From contig NC_092330.1 of assembly GCF_036785885.1 (NCBI RefSeq), positions 10,202,525 through 10,266,524 on the forward strand: DNA of 64,000 nt, in the 5' to 3' direction. Of the stretch, positions 38,310-51,393 are shown in pieces. Source of the DNA: Coffea arabica (taxonomy: Eukaryota; Streptophyta; Magnoliopsida; Gentianales; Rubiaceae). The notes beneath the pieces were generated by a model. The model was given only the letters and a program-made list of their open reading frames with translations. It was not told the DNA's origin and ran no database searches. The stretch's first letter is position 1. Each line of letters opens with the position of its first letter. A program made the position numbers and the translations under genes.

Positions 38310-38850
38310 TTTTTTTAACCCAATAAATCGCATTTACTTACCAATTTTTTATAGTTAATTGTTAATAACTAATTAATAGTGTCTTTTTTTACCCAACAAA
38401 TCACGTTTAATTAATAACTTTCTTGCAATTATTAACAAAAAATGAGCTTTTTTGTGCTTGTCCAAAAAATCACATTTAATTACCTTTTTTTCAAAATTTA
38501 TTAAAAAATGTCCTCTTTTACTTTGGGTTGGCCAACAAATCTTTAATTACAATTTTTTTGCAATTAATTTCACCGAAATTAAGTTATACTTTCACAGTTT
38601 TATTGCTTGATAAATCACATTTACTTACCTGTTTTTATAATTATTAATATTTTTTTTACCTAACAAATCGCTTTTAATTACCAATTCTGTGTAGTTATTA
38701 GCCAAAATTTAGCCTCTTTTTTTTTGCATGCCAATCAAATCACATTTGGTTGCCTTTTGTAACAATTAATTGTTAATTAATTCATTAATAACGTTACTTT
38801 TTTGTTGCCTAACAAATCACAATTAATTACCAATTTGTTGCAATTAATTG
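38310..38850 (+). repeat. Degenerate minisatellite, about 8 units of 55-80 bp
   Basis: The consensus core CCAACAAATCACATTTAATT, followed by ACCAATTTTTTGCAATTAAT and a T-rich tail, recurs at about 38320, 38391, 38461, 38531, 38608, 38657, 38729 and 38808. Units differ by many substitutions, so the array is old. Confidence 0.7.
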
Positions 38851-41800
38851 TTATTTAATTGATATGTCTACCTTGCTCCAGCTTCAGAAAACGCTTCTCA
38901 CTAGTCTTTTCTTCTTTGCTTTTGGTAGTCTTAATTAATTGATTCGTAATTAACTACTTTTCTAAATTAACATGCTTAATTACCAATTCTTTGCAATTAA
39001 TTATGGACCATTTGTTTGTAGCCGGTATTTTGTTTGTTTGGTTTTGATGCATACTTTCTCGATTTCTTCGTCCGCCGCTTCACACTTCTTGTCACCAGCC
39101 TCTTTTTGTTGACGGTTGATTGTACCTGAGCTGTTCACTATATTACCCATCCCTTCTGACTGCATTTACGCTTCCACTCAAAAGCTCTTGTAGTCTTTTT
39201 GTCCTTTACTTGGGGTTATGTCTGTAAATTTGCAAAAAAATAACTTTTCCCCTTTGTCAGCCATTAGCTCTTTTGCTCCCATTGATTGACATTGTTTTGT
39301 GTTTTGCATTTGCACAATGGTTATGCAGTTTCTCTGGCTTTCCACACCAGATTTTCTACTGATCATCATCATGATCAGTGGTAACGGTGCATCTACTGCT
39401 TTCTTTTCCCTATTCTATTGCTCTTGTTTCTTTGCTAGACAGAAAGACCTACCTCATAAGTATTGTTTTTCATTTTCTTTAGCTATTTTGAACCTTCCTT
39501 TTTCCCAATTTATTGGTTTGGTTTTAGTTTGCGCTGGTGTTGCCGTTGCTGCTTCCTGGTGAGCATGTTGGTTTTACGCTTCGCTTTCCTTTGTTTTTCT
39601 CTAATTCTTCAAATATTTCGGAATTGCTGTCATACTGCTTTGTTTCTTATTTCTTGCTTGCTTCTCTGTTTTTCTCAAGCACTGGTTCGATCATTTTAAT
39701 TTTTTTCTGTCCCTTCAAAATTATTATCACCGAATCAGCTTCTCTTTTTACTCTCCTATTTTTTTGTCACCTTTCTTATTATCTTTTACATGATCGTGGT
39801 TTCTTTGATAGCTTCTGCTATTATTCAGTTGTGCGGTGTTGGACTTCTTCATGCACACTGGTTAGTTATTCCAATTTTGCTTTTCTTTTACTCTTTTCTC
39901 TATATTCTATCCTTTAATTTGTACATCCTTGACATGCATTTTCTGATGCATTAGTACTTGCATCCTTGACCATCAATTGTTACTTTTTTTTGGACCACAA
40001 TTTTTTGTGTGATCTTGTAGATCACTCACTATTTTTTCATCTGACTACTCACAGGTTTTATCTTCTCACCTTTGTTTTCCCTTTTTTTTTTTTTAGTGTA
40101 AACAGGAGGACTCGAACCCGAGACCTCTTGCTTACACTCCCTCCCCCCGTACCACCCAACCCAATCCTTCCCCCCTTCCCTTTTTTATGTATAATTTCTT
40201 CCTTTTTTGCTTGCCATAACTTTTCTGTATAATTCTTTTTTTTTTCTTTTGGGAGCCACAAAAAATCTCCCTTGGCCTCTAAGAAGAGGAAATAAAAGGG
40301 TGTTCCAAAAAAAACAGGCAAGTCTCCTTAACTCGCTAAACATATCATGATCTGTTAATATTTTGTTTTGTTTTCTTATTACCTAGATCGACATGATTTG
40401 CATATCTTGAAGACTAATGCATATCTTGAAGAAGGAAAGAATAGTTCAGTTTTTGGCAAAATGTTCACTTCAGGTTTGCCTTTGGTTTTTTTTTCCTGGC
40501 ATTTTTTTGCTGATCATTCCTTGGCTAAAAGCAACAAATCACCTTTCTCCCTTCCTTTGTGTCCTTTGCATGTTATACTTTTGGATTTTATTACAAAAGG
40601 AATATATTCAACTTGAAAAAGTATTGCATCAGTATGAACTGGATGTGAAATTTTGGAAATGCATTTTAGATGTTTAGTGCTTAATGTTTGGTTATTAATT
40701 GGGAAACACAATTTCTTCACTTCATGCTAATCCTTATGCTTTATTGTCATTTTCTTGTTCCTTACTGTGGTCTCACATATCCTATGATAGATTTGATGGT
40801 CTAACATATTAATTATTTATGCCCTCTCATAAGTTTCAAATGTTTGTTGTAGCTTGAGATGTTAAGATTTGCGAATTTTTTTCTTAAGGTGAGCATTGTA
40901 TCGACTCTCTGTCTTTTTCCCATAGAGAAAAGTTAATATGATTTCATTTTTCCTTTTATTTTTCCTAATAAATTTGATTTTTCTGATATTTATTTATACT
41001 AAATTTTTGTTAGATAAAGGAACAAAGCAAAAAGGAGGCTAATTTTTACATTTAGCCTTAATGGTATGTTTTTTATGTTTTAGTGTTCTCTTCATTTTTT
41101 TCTTAGCATTTTACTATAATTTTCTGGTCACTTTACCCTATTTACTATTCTTGGAAAAAGTGGAGTATGAAATTTTGTTAAGATACTGCATTTCCTTTTG
41201 ATTTAGAGTCAGTTTCTTTAGTATTTTACCTATTTTAGTAAATTCATCACTAAGAGGTTGCAAGTCTTCTTTGGCTGCTCCATTCATTTAAGATCTTTAG
41301 TCCAGGTTTAATAGCATTTGTTTTCACCCTATTTCATTTTAAGTTATGATTACTGATGAAATCATTACAAATTTTTTCTCTACTTTGATGGTGTCATTTT
41401 TGAATAACTCTTTAGATGTAGTAATTTCTAAGAAAATGATGTACATTGGCTGATTGGAGCTTTTGTTACTCGCTGTCCTGTCCCTCCTAATGCTTTCATG
41501 TTTGAGTAGTCGGAATGATGTAACTGAAATGGCTAAAAGAACCTTAAGATAAGATCTTTGTATGTAGAAAAAAAATGTTCATGTGCTCCATCCCAATTGT
41601 AAGTTTAAATATTGCCGCCCTAAATTTCTAGCCAAATTGTGTATAGTGGGGAATGATCAATAGGTGGTGATTACTCCTTAGCTTCTCCACCTTTTCTCAA
41701 TTAGGCAACTAGAATTTTCTAATACCTTTATGTAAAAAAGAAAATAAAAATCTAAGAATTACATAGAGAATAAATTGCGTTTCAGGATTTAAAAAATAAA

Positions 41801-42961
41801 CTCTAACAAATACCAAACTAATATATTGAAATTTCTCTGTAGCTTTTGCTTGATTTTTTGGAGCTTTTTGTTTTGTCATTGAGCTTTTTAAGAAAGAAGA
41901 GAAAATTTTCTTTCAGCTTAAATTGATGTCCTATGTTCATTCATGTTGTCTTGGCGAAAATGTGGCATGAATGAAATATAACTACATGATTTATAGGCTC
42001 GAATGCATATGTTGTTTTTGATTTTCTGTTCTTTATTTATACCTAGCATTCATGTTTGAGAAAAAATCGGCTGGCAGGAGGTATTTATCCAAATAAGATG
42101 GTGGCTCAAAATGCATCTGCTGTTTATTGGCTTTCTATTCTTTATTTATATATCCAACATTAATGTTTGAGAAAAAGTTGAATGGCAAGAGGTATTATTC
42201 AAATATATTGGTGGTTCAAACTTAGGAGTAGGGAATGTGTTCTTGGCGACTTTGTTTTATATTTCATGCTTTAGTATTTCCTTACAATTTTGCCATGAAG
42301 TGTGGCAAAAACTAGGGATGCGTTACCTGTGATTTAACAAGATTGTCATTGTACTATTTACACAAAATGTTATTAAATTTCAATATGATTCCTTCTTGGC
42401 AGATCTGATTGATAGTTAGATAGCTGGAACTTGGAAGCTAATGGAAGCTCATGGAATTTTGTCATGAATGCTTGATACTTTGTTTTATCCTTTCCAATAT
42501 CTTTACCAAAAGTCATTATTTACTTCAACAGCCACTTGCTATAGTATAGATATCAAACTGTGTGATGATTTTTTTTTTTTTGAAATTTTGACCACTAATG
42601 CATAGTTCCACTATAATTGGCTAATTGAACGCGACGCTAGATAAGAAAAGTCGAGAGGCATTTTTTAGATATAGCAGTTAATATTTCTGGATGAATGTAT
42701 CTTATATCTTAAATTTTACTTTTCACAGCTAATGAGATGCATCATACAATTGGAGAGCTTATCTCAATTATGTGTGATTATGCTCTTCAACTTTATTAGT
42801 ATTATTTCTTTTCTTAATTGAAATGTTGACAAAATGCTTCATTATCTACCTCATATAGAAAATGATAAAAAAATAATTTTTAGTTGGAAAATAAAGCCAA
42901 TGAGGGCTCTGGTCATATTAACCTTTTAACTTCCTACTGGGCATGTTAAACTTGTAACTTC
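38851..42961. other. Long non-coding stretch, probably the body of the Helitron-like element
   Basis: Pyrimidine-rich from 38880 to about 40600, then AT-rich. The open frames (for example 39299-39917) are Phe/Leu/Ser-rich by composition and show no domain. Apart from a SINE at 40082-40180 no known family was recognised. If the 3' end at 42993 is a Helitron terminus, part or all of this stretch may be its non-autonomous body, but no 5' end was found. Confidence 0.4.
40082..40180 (-). mobile_element. tRNA-derived SINE (minus strand)
   Basis: On the minus strand it reads an A-box-like GGATTGGGTTGGGTGGTACGG region (40147-40167). A perfect B box, GGTTCGAGTCC (40108-40118), follows, then CTCCTGTTTACACT and an A tail (T run 40082-40094 on the plus strand). 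The order head, boxes, tail is that of a short plant SINE. It is not a functional tRNA gene. Confidence 0.65.
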
Positions 42962-42993
42962 ACACCGCACATAGTGCGGTGTTCCTCTCCTAG
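42962..42993 (+). mobile_element. Helitron-type 3' terminus
   Basis: A 9-bp stem, ACACCGCAC / GTGCGGTGT, around an ATA loop is followed 11 nt on by CTAG and then T. That is the canonical Helitron 3' end (hairpin, short spacer, CTRR, insertion before T). Sequence similar to the host gene begins immediately after it. The 5' TC end was not located, so the size is unknown. Confidence 0.7.
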
Positions 42994-45900
42994 TATGTAA
43001 CAAAGCATCAAACTCTCATAACTCTGGACCAAAGCTGCTAAAAGCTTGCAACATCCATCCATGTTTTATTAACATTCATTGAGGAAAATATCCAAATATT
43101 CTGACGACCTAATAGAGGTGCCAGAGATAACGCATGATTGACTAGAATATGGCACCAGAATGACAGGGCATGCTGTCTCCTACAATTCAAAAGCTAGTGA
43201 AGAAACGCAGATGGACCAGCAAGACACTGTACCAAAAGCCATATAATGCAGGTCTTCCTATTGATTTGGCCTTCCCTTTGCCAAATCACCAATAAAATGC
43301 AATGACATGCAAATAGAAAGAGTGGGATTGGATCCTTCATATGGGAACTTTCCATGTTTAAATCTAAATCAATTCAAACACTTCTCAAGTCATCTTCTCT
43401 TGCAACACTTACATATGAATCAATCTCAGACCCCTACAATATACCCTTGATTTCACATGATAGATAGATTTGAATTAGCAGAAAGGTAGCTTTGGGCAAC
43501 ATAACCTTGAGATGGACCCTGTGGATGGGAGCTCATTCATCAAGATCTCTACAGATTGATTATGAAAACTAATTATTGTGACAGCCCCACCTCACCCTAA
43601 GGCAAACCAAAGGGTTCGGCGGACTGCCTGCCCAACTCTCGTCAGGACTACGGAGTCCATTCCCACAAATCCAACATAGTACGCGCGAAAGGATCTAAAG
43701 AAAATGAACAATCGGAAACTACATATATTTTCATTGGAGTCTTGAACAAATTAACATACAGTACAATCCGAGGTACTCATACTACACAAAATACAATTAG
43801 GGCTTCGTTTTCAAAAGAGCAAGTAAAATTAGGGTTTCCAACCATTGAGGAGCAATACAAAATATCTAACTAGCTCAACTTAGGCTTCAAAGTCACGGTT
43901 CCAAAGAGTGGTTCCCTGTAAGGAAAACAAAGGTAACAGAAAGGGATGAGTTTAAGCTCAATGAGGTACCAAACATATAGGGATAAAATCATGGCCTTTC
44001 ATGTTGAATCAATCAGATACATATACCGGATATACGGAAAGCATTTAAACACCATGGTTCAAAGGAAAAGGATACGAGTGGCTCTCAGGAGCCAGATTTC
44101 CATTTGCAGTACTTGATCCGGACCCGTTGACTCTCCGTCAACGTAATTAGAACCAACATGTCCGTAGATCCCACTTTACACCAATTTTCGTCCACCAAAC
44201 ATACCCTTACCGGGCCCGAACTCCAAACAGAAACAGAAGTGCTAATACTCGAGTATACCGGAATCAAGAATCTCAATACCCAAAGATTCCCAGAACAGAC
44301 TACTGTGGTTCGTTATCTAATCGACCAGGCCCTTGCCGGCCCGACTTGAGTCACTAGCCACAGGTGTTGAGCTCAGAGGTCACAGAAAGGTCATTGGATA
44401 CCAACCTCCAAACGACGTCCGAACAGATTCAGATACAGTTAACAGACTATACACAGTAAATAGGCATAGGGACAGACAAGAGAGCGAGTGTGATAAAGTA
44501 CACCCTCGTCTCCAACAGAATAAATAGATAGTACAGTCATTCAGATCACAGATTGCAAGTACAGAAATCAAGTTAAGTAACAAATAAGGGGAGTGGTACA
44601 CTCACCAGTTCAGGTACAGGTACTTCCAAAAATTTTCACTCAAAGTGGCCTAATCACCGTGAAACCCTAAGAATAACAAAGGTAAAACAATTGACATTTC
44701 TTCATCCAAAACCGAGTAAATAGGATGCATAAATGAGGTTCGATTACTAGTCAGGTACCTCTCCAAATTATATACTAGTACGAAAAATAAAAGACGGCTT
44801 AAGAATAAAAGAAAACGGTTGGTCCTAAGGACATACATGACCCCAAAACCCCTCACTCCTCTCAAAATCATACTTACAATGGTATACTAGCTCATATCTC
44901 AAGGTGAAATTGAAAGCGAGAATAATTCCAAGAAAACAGAATTTTTTCCAGTTTTGCACACCCCTAATTGAAAATCATATCTCAGGATTATTAAGTCCAA
45001 AATTGATAAAATTTACACCGTTGGAAAATAGACTCAAAGGGGTAAAATTTCTCAGAAGACACATTTAGAAGATTCAGATCACAAGCCAATCAAATTCGAG
45101 CCTCAAATTGCTGTCGTAACCAGAAAAGGCAGAACAGGTATACAATTTCGGTTAACTTTGAAAAATCACCATAAATCCCACAGACCAAACCAGAGACTGA
45201 AATTTACACGGTTCATAGCCCTGTGAATCTAGTTTAAAACACAACAAACGGAACTAAATTTCGATATTTCGACACCCAGATATTGCAGATTTCCCAGAAC
45301 TGCTCCGGGGTTCCTGCGAAAATTTTAACAGCGTTTCCCCTTGTTTTTCTTACTTTTCACCCTACAATTCAACACCAAATTCAACCCAAATCAACCACAA
45401 CCTCAAATATAATTCACAAGCTATTAAAAACATCTAATTAGGGTCACAATACCCTTCATATATAGTCAGTTACAACACAAGGTTAATAATGTAACCAAAA
45501 ACCAATTTAAAAGACAATAGGCCAAACAGGCAGGTTTGACGTCTCTCGATTTTTTGATCGCAACCTAAGCTAAGCTTATCGGATTGGGGTGTAATTTATA
45601 CCATTTCGAAGCTAACAGAAAGGGTTACAATGTTACAGAAGGTCACTCAGTCCAGTTCATAGTGGAACCAGGTCAAAAATGCAGTATACTAAACCAGAAC
45701 CGCAAAAACAGGTGAACAAACCGCATTCTGGTTAACGAACTGTAATTCAGGCTACCTAAATCCAAATCAAGTGATTCCAAAGCCATTCGAAAGCTAAGAC
45801 ATCAGGCTAAATTTCTTCAGAAGGCCTCAACAACCAATTCAGAAGTATTCTCAACCAAAATAGCCAATTACAGAAGCAATTCTCAAGTTCGGGTAAAAAC

Positions 45901-48152
45901 AGGGCAGCAGGGGTATTTCAGTCTTTTCACAAGCTACGCTACTCTGATTGGCCTGAAAATTTGCAGGCATCTCTAAAATATTATACCCTACAACTTTCAT
46001 GTTTTAACCCAAGGCTAATTCGGCCTCTAGCTATGATGAACAGTGCCAGGCAGAAAGGGGATAATCGAAACCCTAACTTCCGAAATTTCCGTTCAATGCG
46101 GAAATTTTTCGCAATTAACCACCACTCACATAGTCTAGCTTCATTTTAGATCATTTCCAACCATCATACATGGCCACACAATAATAATCATATGAAAACA
46201 GAAAAATCACAAATAAATATAAAACTTCACCAATTTCATCCAAAAATTACAAAATAACCACTAAAATCATCACTTAAGCTCACATTAATCACTAATTAAG
46301 CATTATTGAAGAGAGAAAAGGAGTTCCTCCACCACTCACCTTACCAAGTCAAGAAAGAAGCAACTTAACACCTTAAGCTTCCAAACCACTTCACAACCAA
46401 GCTTAACTCCACCAAACTAAGAGGTTTTATGGAGTAATTGGAAGATTAATCGGTTTAATTGAAAGATTGGGCAAGATTGAAGACAAGATTGTGGAGAGTT
46501 TTCTTTTCTTTTGTTGCTTGAAGAGGCCGGCCAAGAGAGGGAGAAAAATGGTGAATTTTTGGTGAATTTTGATATTAATTTGGTAAAGGCATGAATAGTG
46601 GTCAAAATGGCAAGATTTAATCACATGGTGACACTTGTCACCCCATTAAATGCATGAATATCCTTTTGTTCCCTCTCACTCTAATCCATAAGGTATCCTC
46701 TAATTATCTCATAGCACCCGATAATTTAAGTCCAGCATCCAAAACTTAAATTAGTTGGCCGAATTTTTCCGAACTTTTCGCACTAGCGGGTCCCACGTCC
46801 GGTATACACTCTTAATTTCTCAAAAACTAACCGATACTAGAAAAATCATCTAAAAACTATATTTACTCATAAAAATTATCTAGAAAATTTTTCTAATAAA
46901 GAAAATGCAGAAAACAAGCCATTAAATAGAATAAAACCCTAGAAAATGAGAAAATTACGGGTTCTCACAATCATAACTAAAATGGTGTTTAAAGTTTATT
47001 CTCCACTACTGTTATTGGTTTGAGAGGCCATACGCAAAAAATTCTCTGCAATAAGATTACACATACTAAGATGTCACAGTTCAAGTTCTGAACTGGGTAT
47101 GCATATGAGAAGTTATAAAGTATGTAACATCACCAAGATCAACAAAACAACATTGTTCAAATGCACTATGATCCTTCCAAGATAACAGACAATTATTTGC
47201 TCTCGAATGTTTGTAGTTATCCAATTATTTGTGGTGGTCACTGGAAAAATGATTCACTGTCCAAAGGCAGAAAGAGCCGATTGCAGCAGGTCAAGAACTG
47301 GACAAGATTTTGTGAATCTTTATGGCACCCAAGCTAGAAGTGCAGTAAACAAAATTAAGCTCATAACAATCAGTTATACAATTATTCTCCAATAACTTTC
47401 CCAGATAATCAGTTGTTTACATTGCCAAATTTCTGACTTGTATACAGTTTCTATAATCTATTTTCCGGAAATCAATAGCTATTTAACCAAACAAACTGAA
47501 GAACAACATAAAACATGAGATTCAAAAAAAAATCTTTCTCCATGTTCGTGCATATACACTATTGTCCTTTCTAATTTTTTTCTTTCACTTTCAAAACTTT
47601 TAAACAGCCAACAAACAATTATAATACCACAGCCAACCCAACAAACAGCTTAACAAGATTGCAGCTTTACAGTCTTCATCCGGAAAAAAAATAACAAGTT
47701 CCAAAATTACAAAAACTTTGACAAATCAAACAGCAAGTATGTGAGGGTCTTTAGCCTCTTCCTTTGGGAGAGAAGAAAAAACAATTTTCTGGCACCATAA
47801 ATTAATGATGAAGACATTAAAAAGATTCAGATTGGCAGATCTAATCAAACTTCTAAATGCACAAATAAAGCAGCAAACTTTCTGCAAGGCTAAAAAAGTC
47901 CAAAATTTTGTAGAACCCAACAAGAATACTCACCCAAATATTTAATTTTGAAGCTCCTTCATTCAAGAAACTAAAAGGGTTCTTTCCAATCCCAGATCGC
48001 AATAGAATCCTCAATCCAAACAAATTTAAATTTCAAAGAACAATCAAGAAAAGGAATATGAAAAGGTGAGGGCCTTGGAAAATGAAGAAGAAGAACAGGG
48101 GTTTGGTCTGAAGAAGCAGAAGTGCGTTAGGGGATAAGAAGAAGCATTGTAA
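42994..48152 (-). pseudogene. Broken copy of the host-gene 5' region, split by a solo LTR
   Basis: 42994-43576 matches 21080-21683 (intron 2), 46970-47345 matches 21677-22055, and 47346-48152 matches 24215-25046 (intron 1 and 5'UTR exon 1). The step between 22055 and 24215 removes exon 2 with the start codon and uORF, plus most of intron 1. The donor of exon 1 (GTGAG at 47929-47933) is kept. No coding exon remains, so it cannot make the protein. The small frames in it are chance. A solo LTR fills 43577-46969. Confidence 0.85.
43577..46969 (-). mobile_element. Solo LTR, Tekay/Del-like family, in the pseudogene copy
   Basis: It starts TGTGACAGCCCCACCTCACC and ends GGGTTCTCACA (the inverted LTR ends). 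The flanks ATTAT (43572-43576) and ATCAT (46970-46974) agree at 4 of 5 bases. The intact gene reads straight through this point (AATTAATCATAACTG near 21677), which shows the empty site. It is about 3.4 kb with no internal region. The conserved 19-bp palindrome is at 44241-44259, with one base changed. Confidence 0.87.
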
Positions 48153-48839
48153 GATTAGTCTTGTTTGGATTGTAGTTTTTTTTTTTTTTGAGTAAATGGT
48201 CCAAAAGGTCACTAAACTATTAAAAATGGTACCCTTTGGTCACCAAACTTTTTTTGTGGCCCAAAAGGTCACTAAACTCACAAAAACGCGCCAGCGGAGT
48301 TATTTTACCGATATTCAGCGATTTCTCATCTGGTGGCATAGGCAATGTGGAGTGGAGGAATATAGTAAAAGGGCAAAAATGTTCGAAAGGTTATTGGAAC
48401 AAGTGAAGCCATAGATTGTTTCATTCCCAAAGTTGACCAACTTCCACCCATAGATTGAGTTCATCTTCTCCGGCGGTAAAAATAGTGACTGTGACCACCT
48501 GTAAACCAAATCAAAAGGCAAATAACGAGATTTACAGCCTAAACCCATCTCAAAAACACGAACAGCCAAGGAAATTGTGAAGCTAGTGATTTCAATGGAC
48601 TGGGTGAAATGACCCAGAGATGAGTATGCTGATCCATACACGATGTATGGTAAGTTGTTATAAAATTTGTTTTGGTGAAGAAGATTGTTGGTAAAAGATA
48701 GTGCAAAGTCTGGAAATGTTAACACGAAATGCAAAAATGTCGAAGAGGTTTTAAGGTTTAATGGGTTATTTTATATAACAAATGGGGCATGAAAAGGACA
48801 TGAGAGAATGGTCCTCCCTTTTGTCGTTGTGGTAGGTTA

Positions 48840-51157
48840 TGTGACGGCCCCACCTCCCCCTAAGGCGAACCAGAGGGTTCGGCGGCCGCCTGCCCAGCTC
48901 TCGCCGGGACTCAGTCACTCACTACAGTTCTCAACCCAATTACAATATAAATCTCAAAATTATCTCAAATTCTCCAATGATTACATATTACAAATGCAGC
49001 GGAAACTGATTCCAATCGTGGAACGTATACTTACATCCATATCAATTTCAAATATTTACACAAGACCAACTCATACATAAAATAGATCCAAACTTAAACT
49101 GTACACGATATAAGCCATCCAGTCACGTGAATAAGCACTCCAAGCTTTTCTTCACCTTGAGCCCTGTGGGGGGGGAAATAAAACATTTTTGGGGTGAGCT
49201 AGAAGCTCAGCGAGTAACCATTAAAATCAGTAATCAATTCAGTTTCACAGTCGTTCATTTCAGTGATGTCATGATTTCAAGATCAAATGTACATTTATTG
49301 CTTTCGTGAGCCAGCGAAATCGTTGTACTTAAACACCCAACGCTCCAAACAAACATTAAACAGTAAACAGTCAGTGGGGGAGCCATTTGCTCTAGATGAA
49401 CAGTACACAGAGGTGGAGACGTTGGTGTTCAGCACACGAATTCCAAGCACTCATTTAAGCCAAAACATGTCATGGGCCACATGCAAGCACTCATGATATG
49501 CAATCAAGTAAATAGTGCAAGAAACGGTTCATAAGAAGCTTTAACAATAGTTTGGGGTCACTCACCTCCACGGCTCAGAAATCATCCATTCAGCAAGCTC
49601 CAAGTAGTACTAGTACAGGTCAAGCTAGGAAAAAGTTCGAAAATGAAGGTTAAGCTCAAAATCAGAAAAATAGTTTTGACGTCATTTTGCGGTAATGGTG
49701 TCAATTTCACTATGATTATCGGATGGGGGTGTAAGACCCACCGTTTCGAAGCTATGAAACAGGGCTACAACAATGTAGAAGGCCACTCAATCCAAATCCT
49801 AGCACAACTAGGTCAAATATGCCAAAAATACCAAACCAGAACCACCAAAACAGGTTCACAAATCACACAATGCTGTAATGAGTCCAACTCAGTGTATACA
49901 GGTCCAAATGCTGAAATTCCAAAGGCATATGTTATCTAAGACATCCATCTACATTTCCTCAGAAGACACCAACAACAAAATCGAAACCAATTCCAGTCAA
50001 AACAAACGATTACAAGCGCAGTTTTCACATTCTGAGCAACCCAGATCAGCAATAGTAAAATCGACATATCTCACTCTACACTAATCCAAATGACCTGAAA
50101 TTTTTCAGGCACTTCAAACTCATCAATACCTACAACTTTTATGTTTTGAGAAAAGTCCAATTCGGCCTCTAACCCTATGATCTAAAATCGGACAGAATTA
50201 GGGGTTATGAACCCTAACTTTTCACAATTAATTCCAAACCCAAAATTGATTGCAAATATCAACAATTCACACCTACTAGTGTCATTATAGGCCATTGCCA
50301 ATCATCATAAACAACCACACCATCATAATCCAATTAAACCAGAAAAATCATCAATAAAATAAAAACTTCACTAAATCACTTCAAACCAAGATAAAAACCA
50401 GAAATTTCAGCACTTTAATCACTAATAAGCATAACTTAAGCTTCATTAAGTGCAAGAGGGAATTCACACACCACTCACCTAGTAACCAAGAGAGATAGAG
50501 ATATTGGACACCTTAGCTCTTCAAACAAACTTCACTAAACTACCTACTAGCACCCAAGGAAGGAATTTTATGGAGTAAAAACTAATTTAGGCAAGTAGTT
50601 TGGATGATTTGAGCTAGGAATTTGCCAAGATGTTGAAGAGTTTTGTCTTTCTTCTTGCTAGAGAGGGCCGGCCATCCAAAGGTAAGAAATGGTGATTTTT
50701 GGGCAATTTTTAAGATATTTAACCTTTGGTCAAAAAAAGTCAAAAATTGGAATAGTAAATCTTAAAGTAAAACCAATAAGAGGGTGACACTTGTCACCTC
50801 ATTAATGCAATCTTATCACTTCCTTTTTCCTCTCACATCAATCAAATCTCACTCTCTACTTATCTCTTAACACCCGATAAATTTTACACAGTATCCGAAA
50901 CTTAACCTTATTGGCCGAATTTTTCCGAACTTTTCGCACTAGTGGGTCCCACGTCCGTTGTTTATCCTTAATTTTTCAAAAACTCTCCAATACTAGAAAA
51001 ATCATCTAAAAACTCTATTTACTCATAAAAATTCCTCAGGAAAAATTTCCTAAGCCAGGAAATGCAGAAAACATGCTATTAAAGGAAATAAAACCCTCGA
51101 AAAAGATTAGGATTTTTTTTACGGGTTCTCAAACTCTTTTTTTTTCGGGGCGTCACA
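48840..51157 (-). mobile_element. Solo LTR-type insertion with variant terminus
   Basis: It starts TGTGACGGCCCCACCTCCCC and ends GGGGCGTCACA, flanked by a perfect 5-bp duplication, GGTTA (48835-48839 and 51158-51162). Most of the body resembles the other minus-strand LTRs, including a CGTTTCGAAGCTATG-like stretch near 49743. The usual GGGTTCTCACA end is replaced by GGGTTCTCAAACTC plus a T-rich tail and GGGGCGTCACA. It also lacks the conserved 19-bp palindrome, so it is a different subfamily. It is 2318 bp and non-coding. Confidence 0.85.
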
Positions 51158-51393
51158 GGTTACAAGGGGTCTTACATTCACATGTTGTTAAGCTAAATTA
51201 ATTAGGCAGAAAAAATGTGAATTTTGTTGTATCTGTTGACCAACTAAGGTATAATAAAAGGGGTTTTGTGTGGGGATTAGAAATGAACCTGTATTGAAGA
51301 CTTAAAAACTAATTTCTGATTGTAGTTTTTATTAAGATTGGGTTTCTATCAATTAACAATACCTGCCACTGTTTGATCTTTGTGATGTAGAGC

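Noticed and set aside
39299-39917. Membrane-protein-like frames (Phe/Leu-rich)
   Set aside because: Hydrophobic content follows from T-rich DNA; the frames overlap each other and there is no splice structure or known motif.
48315-48734. 139-residue minus-strand frame in the MuDR-like element
   Set aside because: No domain recognised, it overlaps the transposon's subterminal region, and no second exon was found.
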